Made by a program: the position numbers and the translations under genes. A DNA stretch of 64,000 nucleotides from Pomphorhynchus laevis (Eukaryota; Acanthocephala; Palaeacanthocephala; Echinorhynchida; Pomphorhynchidae). Each line of letters begins with the position of its first letter. Positions within the stretch are counted from its first letter, which is position 1. The stretch covers positions 62,001 to 126,000 of the forward strand of contig WNNJ02003847.1 in NCBI GenBank assembly GCA_012934845.2, written 5' to 3'. Under the pieces are notes generated by a model. The model did not search any database, was not told where the DNA came from, and saw only the letters and a list, made by a program, of their open reading frames with translations. This document shows, piece by piece, positions 1 through 8,564 of this stretch.

Positions 1-265
1 AGTTGGTGTCGGTCTTAGTTGTTTTCTTACGTCCTCCCATAAACTTGTAAGAATGTATTTCAATCAAGTTTTCAACCAATGGTTGTCGTCGATGGTTGTC
101 GTCGATGGTTTTAGTCGATGGTTGTCGTCGATGGTTGTCGTCGATGGTTGTAGTTGATGGATGTCGTCGATGGTTGTCCTTGTAAGATGTTTGTAACTTT
201 TTGTATAGAAGTCCTCCTATTAACTTGTAAGAGTTTTAATAACCAAGACTTATTTTTGACGTAAC
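1..265 (+). repeat. Composite repeat with 13-bp minisatellite core
   Basis: The first 45 bases resemble 12,548-12,600 (shared start GTTGGTGTCGGTC, then TTTTC-T-ACGT). A 13-bp tandem repeat (unit GATGGTTGTCGTC, about seven degenerate units) fills roughly 79-177. The right end, TTGTAAG followed by ATAA-CAAGA-TT, resembles the ends of the repeat at 12.75 kb and the stretch at 24.82-24.85 kb. It therefore looks like a short non-autonomous repeat with a variable minisatellite inside. No coding capacity was seen. Confidence 0.5.
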
Positions 266-281
266 CAACGTCCTTAACGAA

Positions 282-1003
282 GTGATAGAGATTAGACTAG
301 ATTCACGCTCACAAGATCAAGCAAACCTTCCACTGCGGATGGGCGGACTTGGGATGCGAAGTTGTCTAGTCCATGCTCCTGTTGTGTATGTAGCCAGCAT
401 CGCCAATGTTGCGAGCACCTTGGGTATGGATTCGTCTTCTTTCCCGGGATATTCACAAACTTTTGAGACGTTAACCCGCCACTATCCGGAAGAACTCGTT
501 ATGGATAACAGTGCTCGCTCAGCAATCTTATCTCAATTTGAATTATGGACGAGAATTAGCCAAGTGTTGAGCTCTCAACTAATTGAAACGTCATCCTCTT
601 TTGACAAATCACGACTAATAGCGGTAGGTTGTTCTCACGCGAACGCATGGTTGAAGGCTACACCCTAAAAAATTAACTCGCTGAACATGCCTCCTGAGGA
701 ATTTCGTATCTTGATAAATATGTGGCTGGAAATTCCAATATCACAAAACCATATAAATGCAGACGATGCTTTAAAGATGCTGACGATTACGGATTTCACG
801 GCCTTACTTGACAATTCGGAGGATACCCAGGGATACGTCATAACGGAGTAAGAGACACATTATTCCATGCAGCCGAGCCAGCAGATTTAGATGTTAAGCG
901 TGAAGTTTTGAATTTTGTCAGGGGTTTAAGAGAACGGCCAGCTGATATCCTCCTACACGGCGACCCACCCGAAGCAATTGACTTCGCTGTTATAATAATA
1001 AGA
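282..1003 (+). pseudogene. 3' part of an RT/restriction-like-endonuclease element, first piece
   Basis: The frame from 282 reads as the tail of a reverse transcriptase of the non-LTR type (LPLRMGGLGMRSCLVHAP). It continues, with frame breaks, into a segment with the signatures AWLKATP, RHNGVRD and RPADILL. In a widespread family of animal mobile elements these belong to a C-terminal PD-(D/E)xK-like endonuclease. The homology stops at about 1,003, where a (TAA)-rich tail of an opposite-strand element begins. The expected C-terminus of this protein type reappears at 8,565-8,935, so this is probably one element split by later insertions. The upstream RT core is absent from the window. Confidence 0.6.
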
Positions 1004-1050
1004 ATAATTTTTTTAATAATAAATTTATTTAATAAATTTACAAAAAAGGG

Positions 1051-1068
1051 GTTCCCTCAAATGGGCCC
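1051..1068 (-). other. Conserved small hairpin in RLE-A 3' UTR
   Basis: On the minus strand GCCCATTTGAGGG can pair CCC with GGG around a 6-nt loop. The same block, GCCCATTTGCGGG, occurs in the 3' UTR of the RLE element at 63,731-63,744 and in a minus-strand fragment at 26,239-26,252. Conservation outside coding sequence suggests the RT recognises it. This is inference. Confidence 0.45.
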
Positions 1069-1093
1069 ACACGACGATTGAGCTATCATTTGT

Positions 1094-2161
1094 TTATATA
1101 TACAATTGTTGCAATTGGCAAAGTTCGCCACCTTCTTCGTCGCGCCATCTGATTGTTTTACCGAGTTCACCACAAGTATCCACGGCTGTTCGGGCGCTTT
1201 GGTTCGCGAATTGTTTGATTTTTGATTGTGATCGCGCGCTTCTGAGGCATGCGGAGGCCGATCGGGCTATTATGAATGAGATGCGACGCTTTAAGTGTGT
1301 CACGGCATGCGCGTATTCAATAATACCCCTTTGCGCTTTTGCCGTTGCTATCCGCTTTATCAAGGCTTGCGACTCCTTTCCCATACCACCTGACGAAGAA
1401 AATATCAGCGGAATGAATTTACCGTGCTCTACTTTCGTCACCCTTTCTAGATATTTGGCATTTTTTCGCGACACATTGTAGTCAAATGCTGGATCGACTG
1501 GTCGGCTGACGTACGACTGAGCAAAAATATTAAATACGTTGACGTCGAAGAACGTCCGCTCGAATCGCTCGTTTCCTAAGCCTAGGCAGGATATATCAAG
1601 TCGGGCACCATAATCACGACATGTTGTTGCTGTGTCGAGATGTAAGTTGTCTGGAACAGGTTGCAGAACTGGTTCAACTTCAACGTCACGACCGATTGAC
1701 GCCAATTCCCTGGCAATTTCGTCCCGAACGGAGTCATGCCGAATAGATGGCAATCCACCTTTTGGACATGAAAGTCCGTGCCCCAGCGACAGTTGTTCGC
1801 CACATGGGCATGCTCTGCCGATCAGGTCTGACGGGGTTTGTCCATAGCGTGCTGAGATGGCGTCTCTGAACTCCCTTGGAGACAAGTAGAATTTTTCAGT
1901 TTTTAAGGGCAGGGCGCTTAGCCACGATGATGCGCCTTCTCTTCGAGCATGTTTGGTTGCGGTCTGGGCAACTATATCCATTTTGAGAAGGGCATCTGAC
2001 AACCGTTTGTTTTGTATTTTATCACGACATGTCGCTTGCTGTTTAATTTGTTTTGATTGTATGTCGCGCAAAGCCTGTCCGGTAATTCCCAACTCGTAGG
2101 TGTTGCTAATTGATTGTGAGAGGTCGTAGTTTGAACGAGCGGTTAGGAAGAAGTCGTGAAC
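1094..2161 (-). CDS. Zinc-finger and restriction-like endonuclease part of RLE-A
   Basis: This segment is in the same frame as the RT ORF above and is separated from it only by the TGA at 2,162-2,164, so it is the C-terminal part of one polyprotein. Numbering from the TTG-initiated 332-residue frame (2,092), it shows a Cys/His cluster (C95, C97, H105, C109) and the signature RHDSVRD at 118-124. The probable PD-(D/E)xK nuclease residues are E138/E140, D166 (RLDIS) and D183 (FFDVNVF). Such nucleases nick the target DNA to prime reverse transcription. Assigning the catalytic residues is inference from motif spacing. Confidence 0.75.
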   Translation of the reverse strand, partial: VHDFFLTARSNYDLSQSISNTYELGITGQALRDIQSKQIKQQATCRDKIQNKRLSDALLKMDIVAQTATKHARREGASSWLSALPLKTEKFYLSPREFRDAISARYGQTPSDLIGRACPCGEQLSLGHGLSCPKGGLPSIRHDSVRDEIARELASIGRDVEVEPVLQPVPDNLHLDTATTCRDYGARLDISCLGLGNERFERTFFDVNVFNIFAQSYVSRPVDPAFDYNVSRKNAKYLERVTKVEHGKFIPLIFSSSGGMGKESQALIKRIATAKAQRGIIEYAHAVTHLKRRISFIIARSASACLRSARSQSKIKQFANQSARTAVDTCGELGKTIRWRDEEGGELCQLQQLYI

Positions 2162-4360
2162 TCATAGACCGCCCATACCTAGAGGGGATGTCACGATGGT
2201 TTCCCATCCATTTTCGATTGGCAATCCTGTTATGATGCTCAGGAGCTCTTTATTCAATTGCTCGGATATGCCATTTAAAAGAGCATTGTCGCACTTTATT
2301 GTTCTTGTGGTATAAATCCACTTTGCTTGTATGGCGTGTGTTAGTCCTGCATAGGCTACGTGTGGGTCGATTTTTGCGACCTCGCCTAGACGACTTAGTA
2401 ATGTTGACCATGCATCCACACGTTGGCTGAGTTCCGCTGCTTCATATTCGGGTGTACCAACTGCAGATCCAAGCACCCTCATTCCGTCATAAAATATCTT
2501 TATGTCTTGTGACGGTAGCTGGTCAGCATGTAGGCGATGGTGCGATAGTATTTGCGACTTGCTCGGGTTGACGAAATAACCGTACTTTGGACCGTCTGTT
2601 GAAAGAACTTTCCATACTTCTTTGATTTTGCTTGGGCAACCAACAAAATTCGCGTCGTCGGCAAACCAAACTTGATGCACACCTGGGACGGTCCGTCGAA
2701 TTTTGTCTATTAGCGGTAAAGAGGCTAGGGAAAAGCATGGCATTGCGAATGGGTCGCCCTGCGTAAAACCCTCCTCGGAAAGCAAGTTGTCGCTACCGAG
2801 TGCTAAGACTGAAGGCTTCTGGTACAGATTATGTATAACGCACGACAAAGATGGGCATGTAAATTTAAGGTTATGGAGAGCGACTTCCCTATTGACAGAA
2901 TTGAATGCATTTGAGGCATCGATGGAAACAAGACACGCGTCGGTGTTTGCTCTGTACAGCGTTCGCAGTTTGTGCACAGCATGTTCGGCGCCGCTCCGTT
3001 GTCCGGCCGCGGTTTGAAGATTTCCAGCGACGGCTTGTATATCTTCTTTGACGAGTACCAAAATTGTTTTCGAAATTATTCTCCTGGCGGTGTCACACAC
3101 GCCTATTGGTCGGATACCACCGTTGCTCTTTTTTAAAGCGATCAATCGGCAGCTCGTAAAACATTCCAGGAATTTTGCTGGTACCTTTTCGGTGGAAATC
3201 CAAACTGCAAATCGTGCTAAAGACTGTGCTAACGTCTGAGACTGAGCTCCGAAGCGGGTTAGCATATTGCGCCAGGAAGCTGAGTCGAGGCCAGACGGCC
3301 CAGCGCCACCTTTTGTTCGTCCACTAGCCGTAATAATACTATTTTCGTCGATTGTGTAAAAACGACATGAGTGATGTACTTTTGAATTAGGGTGAAAGGA
3401 TGTAAGTAATGCTTCTTTAGGGGGAGTTTTCGCAAGTGGGTGAAGATCTTGAAGTTGTGATTTAACTGATCTACCGTTCACGACTTCATCCGGATGTAGT
3501 ACTGCTGCTGACGATTTTTCCTCCAAGACAGATGTGGACGCCGTAACTTTTCCTGCTGTGAGAAGTTGTTGGTAGCGGTTAATCCAATCCTTGGGCTGAA
3601 GTGAGCGTCTACTAGTCAATTGGCATTGGTAGTAGTGAGCCTCGCTGTATAGAATACTGTATTGTTTTTCGTTCCAGAATTTCAGACGTCTTTCTAATAC
3701 TTTTCGGATGTACGAAACTTTTACCGATTGAATGTGCTGTAAGATCAGCTGAGGAAATACGACAGCCTTCATTAGACAGGGAGTATCGTGATCGCGCTCA
3801 ACAGTTGCTTGTGAGTACAGTGACGCCAGAATAGCTACAAATTTGTGACTGGCCGTGCACGCAGGAAGAGCAAAGAGATTTGGTGTCCATTTAATGACCT
3901 TGTTGTATATTTCGTCGATACCCAAAGCCGTTTGCTGAGCGATGTGTGAACATTCTTGGGGGTTAAGTTGTTGAATGTTGCAGGATGTATCAATTTGATC
4001 AATGGATGTTGATCTGACTGCATTTACGGGTTCACATTGGTGGGATCGTTGATTCTGGGCTTGCTCAATGCTGTGACATTGTTCGAGATTTGAGAGTCCC
4101 TGCGGGAGCGTCAAAATATCTTGGTTACTCGTACTCGGTTTCAAAGAATTTGTGTGTGCCAAATGTGGATTGATGTTTTCGCCAAGCACTGATTCATGTG
4201 AAAGTTTAGGCGGTGCCAGGTTATGCTTGATGCGACAATTTGTTGCTCTGCAGTTGGTGCATGAACGTTCTGCTTTTGCGCATTTACATCCTTTGCAAAC
4301 TGCAGCCGGTCCGTTGCATGTACAACATCGAGGCTGGCTTGACGGTTTGCCTCGCACCAT
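2162..4360 (-). CDS. Reverse transcriptase ORF of RLE-A
   Basis: The 732-residue frame starts with a cysteine cluster (C12, C13, C15, C22, C25, C27, C34, C37, C42), likely zinc-binding. A region of roughly 280 residues without known motifs follows. The RT core has RPIG at 417-420, motif A around D481 (SIDASNAFNS), the fingers/palm motif GFTQGDPFAM at 531-540 and the catalytic FADD at 566-569, where YADD is usual. The frame ends with TGA right after SPLGMGGL, but the same frame stays open downstream to the endonuclease at 1,094. Activity would be target-primed reverse transcription of its own RNA. All RT catalytic aspartates are present. Confidence 0.85.
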   Translation of the reverse strand: MVRGKPSSQPRCCTCNGPAAVCKGCKCAKAERSCTNCRATNCRIKHNLAPPKLSHESVLGENINPHLAHTNSLKPSTSNQDILTLPQGLSNLEQCHSIEQAQNQRSHQCEPVNAVRSTSIDQIDTSCNIQQLNPQECSHIAQQTALGIDEIYNKVIKWTPNLFALPACTASHKFVAILASLYSQATVERDHDTPCLMKAVVFPQLILQHIQSVKVSYIRKVLERRLKFWNEKQYSILYSEAHYYQCQLTSRRSLQPKDWINRYQQLLTAGKVTASTSVLEEKSSAAVLHPDEVVNGRSVKSQLQDLHPLAKTPPKEALLTSFHPNSKVHHSCRFYTIDENSIITASGRTKGGAGPSGLDSASWRNMLTRFGAQSQTLAQSLARFAVWISTEKVPAKFLECFTSCRLIALKKSNGGIRPIGVCDTARRIISKTILVLVKEDIQAVAGNLQTAAGQRSGAEHAVHKLRTLYRANTDACLVSIDASNAFNSVNREVALHNLKFTCPSLSCVIHNLYQKPSVLALGSDNLLSEEGFTQGDPFAMPCFSLASLPLIDKIRRTVPGVHQVWFADDANFVGCPSKIKEVWKVLSTDGPKYGYFVNPSKSQILSHHRLHADQLPSQDIKIFYDGMRVLGSAVGTPEYEAAELSQRVDAWSTLLSRLGEVAKIDPHVAYAGLTHAIQAKWIYTTRTIKCDNALLNGISEQLNKELLSIITGLPIENGWETIVTSPLGMGGL

Positions 4361-4498
4361 AAATATTATCGGTGTAGTTGTTTAGATTTTAGTTGTTGTG
4401 CTGAATGCCGATAGTATTTTGATTGTATATATTAACTTGTTTTTATTCAATACGACGATATTCTTACTGCGATTGTAATTGAAATTGTAAGTTAGCGC

Positions 4499-4625
4499 GT
4501 GAGGTTGTCGTGAGGTTGTCGTGAGGTTGTCGTGAGGTTGTCGTGAGGTTGTCGTGAGGTTGTCGTGAGGTTGTCGTGAGGTTGTCGTGAGGTTGTCGTG
4601 AGGTTGTCGTGAGGTTGTCGTTGTA
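4499..4625 (-). repeat. 11-bp minisatellite in RLE-A 5' region
   Basis: About eleven near-perfect copies of GTGAGGTTGTC (plus-strand reading) stand between two TTGTAAGT-like flanks (4,485 and 4,621). The array lies upstream of the RLE-A start codon on the minus strand. It could be part of the element's 5' UTR or the target of its insertion. Confidence 0.8.
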
Positions 4626-4682
4626 AGTAGTTATTAGTTAGCAGTGTAATAATAATACAATAATTTATTTAACGTGGCAAAT

Positions 4683-4699
4683 GCGTGCAAAATGCACGC
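4683..4699 (-). other. 3'-terminal hairpin of L2-A
   Basis: The transcript-sense sequence GCGTGCATTTTGCACGC forms a 7-bp stem with a 3-nt loop about 25 bases before the AT-rich tail. Equivalent hairpins stand at the 3' ends of the copies at 21.63, 26.46 and 60.06 kb, with base changes that keep pairing. In eel UnaL2 a 3' stem-loop is the RT recognition site; the same role here is inference. Confidence 0.75.
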
Positions 4700-4751
4700 T
4701 TACATGACCACTAACAAACAAAAAAGAACATCAAAGGTCACAGGTAATTAG

Positions 4752-5279
4752 TTAATTGTTGAAATAAAATTGGATTTGGCGTTTGAAGTACGGCATAGAT
4801 GTTGATTGGCGGATATGAATAGGCAGTTGATTCCACAAGAGAGAAGCAGCCACTAGGAAGAAGCGGAAGCCAAAAGAGGTAGAGTAGTTTGGGACATGTA
4901 AAAGAAGGGAATTACAGGAACGCAAAGAACAGTAAACAGAACGAGAATTATCAAGAAAAGGAAGGTTGAGAAATGAAGGGGTATGAAAAGTTACATAGTG
5001 AAAAGCAATGATAAGAAGAAGAATTTGAGCACGACAATAAATTGTAGGCAAATGGAGAGAAGCAAGATGGGATGATGTATGATCAAAACGACGAAGACGG
5101 AAGAGAATTCGGACGGCTGCGTTGACGATGCGTTGTAGGGGAAGAAGAGTGGATTTAGGTGAGTTGGAAAATAGACTAAGACAATAATCGAGTCTAGAAA
5201 AAAGGAGAGAAGATATTACAGTCATACAAGAAGGTAAATCGATCAATCTACGAACTTGACGGAGGTTGCGGAGTATCAA
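4752..5279 (-). CDS. C-terminal domain of the L2-A polyprotein
   Basis: The frame encodes the thumb and C-terminal region downstream of the RT: RRLIDLPSCM, SRLDYCLSLFSNSPKS, LQRIVNAAVRILFRLRRFDHT and LLWNQLP. It corresponds to the intact 229-residue C-terminal frames of the copies at 26.5 and 59.3 kb. It is in +1 frame relative to the RT ORF, that is, back in the frame of the endonuclease ORF. Confidence 0.75.
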   Translation of the reverse strand: MILRNLRQVRRLIDLPSCMTVISSLLFSRLDYCLSLFSNSPKSTLLPLQRIVNAAVRILFRLRRFDHTSSHLASLHLPTIYCRAQILLLIIAFHYVTFHTPSFLNLPFLDNSRSVYCSLRSCNSLLLHVPNYSTSFGFRFFLVAASLLWNQLPIHIRQSTSMPYFKRQIQFYFNN

Positions 5280-6348
5280 GGTATATGAGCGTAAAACTAA
5301 CGAAAGGTTTAAGTGAAAGTCGGTTGTCGAAATGAAAACCTAGGAAAACGAGATTATCGACGATAGGAAGAATTGTAGAATTTAGTGATACGGAAGGAGG
5401 TTCTACGCCGAAGCTTCGAGGTAGGATCCACATAATTTTAGATTTATCAGGATTCAGAGAAAGGCGAAGGGAAGAAAGATGATTGGAAATTGAGACAAGA
5501 CAGCTGGAAACAGAAACACTAAGATCATGAATACGATAAGCAGGTGCGTGATCATAGATGAGAATGTCATCAGCATATTGCATAACATGGAAGTTAAATT
5601 TATGAGAAATCGAAGACAAGTCACCGAGAAGAAGAGAGAAAAGCATAGGGCCTAATACGGAGCCTTGTGGAACACTGGTCGGGATGGATGAAGGATGGGA
5701 GAGAGAAGAGTTAGAATAGACGCGAAATGTACGGTTTGACAGATATGAAGAAAACCATGATACAGTGGGTAAAGAGAAGCCATAATCATGACGAAGGCGA
5801 TGTAGTAGAATCGAGTGATCGATGATGTCAAAAGCAGACGATAGATCAAGAGAAACTATGACACTACATAATTTATGATCTCGCGAGATTAGTAAGTCAT
5901 TATAAACATTAAGACATGCAATTTCGGTACAGTAATTACAGCGAAAAGCGGCTTGGAAGAGAGGAAATAAGTTAGAGGAAAAAATATATCTATTAATTTG
6001 CTTAAGAACGATACGCTCAAGGAGTTTAGAGAGAGTTGGGAGAAGTGAAATAGGACGGTACGAAGATGGTAGTGAAGAGTCGAGAGATTGCTTTTTGATG
6101 AGAGGACGAACAGTGGCGCATTTCCAGATAGAAGGAAATGTACGGATACGGATGGACGAGTTGAATAATGTGGTTAGGAAGGGTGAGATAGAGGAGCAGA
6201 TATTTTTAAGCAAGTGAGTTGGAATTGGGTCAGAAGGAGAGGTTTTATTAGGTAATGACAGCAGAACCGAAGAAACTTCATCAGACGAAACGGGAAGAAG
6301 GTGGAATAGTTCTGGGAGGGAAGTATTTAAAGAGAAGAGTGGGTACAA
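5248..6348 (-). CDS. Reverse transcriptase ORF of L2-A
   Basis: The RT frame overlaps the end of the endonuclease frame by 22 bases and is shifted -1 against it. It opens with TTG in the computed frame, so how it is translated is unclear. It has LPNKTSPSDPIPTHLLK, SYRPISLLPTLSKLLE, SSAFDIIDHS, VPQGSVLGP and the catalytic MQYADD. It ends at a further frame change whose product continues at 5,279. The same two frame changes occur in copy L2-B. Confidence 0.8.
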   Translation of the reverse strand: MYPLFSLNTSLPELFHLLPVSSDEVSSVLLSLPNKTSPSDPIPTHLLKNICSSISPFLTTLFNSSIRIRTFPSIWKCATVRPLIKKQSLDSSLPSSYRPISLLPTLSKLLERIVLKQINRYIFSSNLFPLFQAAFRCNYCTEIACLNVYNDLLISRDHKLCSVIVSLDLSSAFDIIDHSILLHRLRHDYGFSLPTVSWFSSYLSNRTFRVYSNSSLSHPSSIPTSVPQGSVLGPMLFSLLLGDLSSISHKFNFHVMQYADDILIYDHAPAYRIHDLSVSVSSCLVSISNHLSSLRLSLNPDKSKIMWILPRSFGVEPPSVSLNSTILPIVDNLVFLGFHFDNRLSLKPFVSFTLIYLDTPQPPSSS

Positions 6349-7646
6349 GGGGCCACGGGTAGTAGGGAAAGTAAATTAGATAGCTTAGTTTGTAGATAAG
6401 AAGAAAATTCATCAGGATTTATATTACAAGAAGTAGATGATCGTGAAAGAATTGAGTTTAAGATTTTCCAATGAGATTTAGAGTTGGAAGATGACTCGAG
6501 TTGATTTCGCCAAAAGATAGTACGTTTAGTACGTATAAGAATAAGATGTGAACGGCGTAGAGAAAAGTAGGAATCACGGAGATTTGGAGGGAGTGAGTTG
6601 GGAGAACGTTTAAGAAAGCGATTATACATACGAAAAGAGTGACGGAGTCGACGCTTAGAAAGACTACAGTCAGAATCGAACCAGGGAGCATGGCGCAAGC
6701 GCTGAGAGCGTCGGAGTCGACTAGGCAGAAGTTTATTGATGATAGACATAAGTTCAGAATCAAACAGAATGCAGAGATCATCGGGAGAGAGATAGTTAAG
6801 AGGAAGTGAAAAGAGTGAAGAATTGAGTAAGGCTGTGCAGAGAATAGGGATATCGAGAAGTTTCCAGGGTCGACTTGGTGTGGATATTGGTGGAGGCGGA
6901 GAAGGAGGATGGGGACGAGTAAGAGTAAGAGTGACAAGGAAATGATCGGACAAACCAGGATCAGTAATTGACAAGGAAGTATAGTCATTGAAGCAGTTAG
7001 GGACAGCAATGATGTCGAGAGCACCGTCGAGAATATGAGTTGGGCTTGTTGAAAGTAATTTATAGTTAAAATCAGAAAAAAGATTAGTTAAAGTGATAGA
7101 GTCAGAGTCAGCCGGGCGATTAAGACGAATGTTAAAGTCATCGAGAACAAAAGAAGGAGTATAAGACAATGAACAGTGAGACATAAGATCTGCAAGGTCG
7201 TTAAAGAAGATACGTGATGGGGCAACTGAACCTGGACGGTATACAATCACAAGTTCCAGAGGGAAAGGAGTTGATAATCTGCATATGAGTAATTCGAACG
7301 AAGTGTAACGGATGTTAACGTTGATTTTACGTAAAGACATTGGGTGACGAGCAATGGCAACTATACCGCCATGCTTAAAAGCAGTAGATGTATGAGAGGC
7401 AATTGGACGAGCTGATTTATCTAAAGAACAACCAGAGCGACATAGACGACGAATAGCAAGATCGTCGGAGTCACAATGCCAGGATTCGGTAATGCAGAGA
7501 ATATTGATAGATAATTGATCGGAGATATCAAGGAGCATATCAGCTTTATGAAGAATGGAGCGAGTGTTGAATAGACTAAGACGAAAAGTATGCTTAGGAG
7601 CGAGATCGACTAGCGAAGAAGACAAGGGGGAGAGATGGGACGCCAT
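6327..7646 (-). CDS. AP-like endonuclease ORF of L2-A
   Basis: The 439-residue frame begins at an ATG (MASHLSPLSSS) and carries exonuclease-endonuclease-phosphatase motifs: NTRSILHK, ITESWH, HGGIVAIARH, VIVYRPG, a degenerate DDFNIRL where GDFN is usual, and LSDHFLVTLTL near the end of the domain. The protein nicks target DNA. The remaining ~180 residues form the linker to the RT. The frame ends after CTHSSL, and the RT continues in the -1 frame. The change of the usual GDFN to DDFN is seen in copy L2-B too. Confidence 0.8.
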   Translation of the reverse strand: MASHLSPLSSSLVDLAPKHTFRLSLFNTRSILHKADMLLDISDQLSINILCITESWHCDSDDLAIRRLCRSGCSLDKSARPIASHTSTAFKHGGIVAIARHPMSLRKINVNIRYTSFELLICRLSTPFPLELVIVYRPGSVAPSRIFFNDLADLMSHCSLSYTPSFVLDDFNIRLNRPADSDSITLTNLFSDFNYKLLSTSPTHILDGALDIIAVPNCFNDYTSLSITDPGLSDHFLVTLTLTRPHPPSPPPPISTPSRPWKLLDIPILCTALLNSSLFSLPLNYLSPDDLCILFDSELMSIINKLLPSRLRRSQRLRHAPWFDSDCSLSKRRLRHSFRMYNRFLKRSPNSLPPNLRDSYFSLRRSHLILIRTKRTIFWRNQLESSSNSKSHWKILNSILSRSSTSCNINPDEFSSYLQTKLSNLLSLLPVAPCTHSSL

Positions 7647-8131
7647 CGAATTTTTGGCCTTGTGTGTACAACGTGAAAATTTCCATTGATTTGACGTATA
7701 GATAAGGATGACTCGCCGTTTGTTTCACGTCGATGTTTCTCAATGCGAGCTAAATTGAGCTGGGCAATATCAGAAGGGGAGCGGTCAGGAAAGATACGAC
7801 TAGTAGATGAAGTGGTAAGAAGTTTAAAACGTTGGGAAAGTACCAAGGATGTATGTGAACTATGTCGGAAAACGATTTTTAGGAGTGGAGTATTGGGATG
7901 ATTGGATTTAGTGGATTTGTTTAAACGGATCAAAGATACAGGAGCGATATTATTGAAGAGGGATGGATTATTATCAGGAAGAATGGTTGCTAGGATAGAC
8001 CTGAAAGCAGATACATCATCATCGAGGCGACATTGAGGAGAAGCAGATTCGGAAACCTTTAAATTAGATATGATAATGCATCGATCGCGCGAAGGAAAAC
8101 GATTACGTAGTGGTGGACGGAAAGACCTCAT
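7610..8131 (-). CDS. ORF1 protein of L2-A
   Basis: The 173-residue product is basic and Ser-rich. The stretches SLIRLNKS, LLKIVFRHSSH, FPDRSPSDIAQLNLARIEK and SLSIRQINGNFHVVH recur in the ORF1 regions of the L2-like copies at 11.6-12.2 and 56.7-57.1 kb. They also resemble the end of the CR1-like ORF1 at 30.8-31.2 kb, so this is a shared nucleic-acid-binding ORF1 type. It has no cysteine knuckle. It overlaps the endonuclease ORF by 37 bases in another frame. The true start may lie further upstream. Confidence 0.65.
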   Translation of the reverse strand: MRSFRPPLRNRFPSRDRCIIISNLKVSESASPQCRLDDDVSAFRSILATILPDNNPSLFNNIAPVSLIRLNKSTKSNHPNTPLLKIVFRHSSHTSLVLSQRFKLLTTSSTSRIFPDRSPSDIAQLNLARIEKHRRETNGESSLSIRQINGNFHVVHTRPKIRWRPISPPCLLR

Positions 8132-8202
8132 AGCAGTAGAGGCAGAAGAGCAGATAAACGTGAGAATGACAGGGGTGCTAAGGGAAGATTTAAGATAGTT
8201 TG

Positions 8203-8563
8203 GAGCATGTGTGTCAGGAGTGGAGTGTTGAATCGGTTGATCGGAGATGTTACTGGAGGTTTTTTTGACGGAAGGATGTAAATTATTGATAGGTGATACC
8301 GTGTGACAGGAGTGGAGTGTTGAATCGGTTGATCGGAGATGTTACTGGAGATTATTTTGACGGAAGGATGTAAATTACTGATAGGTGATACTGTGTGACA
8401 GGAGTGGAGTGTTGAATAGGTTGATCGGAGATGTTACTGGAGATTATTTTGACGGAAGGGTGTAAATTATTAATAGGTGATACGGTTGGAGCATGTGTGA
8501 CAGAAGTGGATTATTGAATAGGTTGAACGGAGATGTTACTGGAGATAATTTTGACAGAAGGAT
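8203..8563 (-). repeat. ~92-bp tandem repeats in L2-A 5' UTR
   Basis: Four units begin near 8,214, 8,307, 8,399 and 8,501 (marker CAGGAGTGG or CAGAAGTGG; spacings 93, 92 and 102). The first and last carry an extra GGAGCATGTGTG block. Tandem 5' monomers are known in several LINE groups, where they can act as promoters. The position directly upstream of ORF1 fits that role. Confidence 0.8.
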
Positions 8564-8564
8564 G

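Larger units (their letters stand above)
1005..4640 (-). mobile_element. Nearly whole RT + RLE non-LTR-like element (copy RLE-A)
   Basis: On the minus strand this element has a 5' region with an 11-bp minisatellite, one long reading frame and a 3' UTR ending in an AT-rich trinucleotide tail (about 1,005-1,035). The frame holds a Cys-rich N-terminus, a reverse transcriptase and a restriction-like endonuclease, with one TGA in frame between the last two. The family is common in cnidarians, molluscs and other invertebrates but I do not assign a named clade. Its 3' UTR shares a small hairpin with the copies ending at 26.24 kb and 63.74 kb. It lies inside the plus-strand element of 282-1,003. Confidence 0.75.

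Noticed and set aside
79-177. Possible CRISPR array
   Set aside because: The repeats are directly adjacent 13-bp units without spacers, in a eukaryotic context. The same holds for 4,499-4,625 and 12,651-12,750.
2162-2164. Selenocysteine TGA in RLE-A
   Set aside because: Selenoprotein PLEs are known, but this is a different element type, there is a single TGA in a linker, and no SECIS-like hairpin was seen.
6458-7024. 188-codon hydrophobic frame on the minus strand
   Set aside because: It is a shadow of the L2-A endonuclease frame; the same shadow appears in L2-B, and its Leu/Ser-rich composition follows from the pyrimidine-rich LINE strand.
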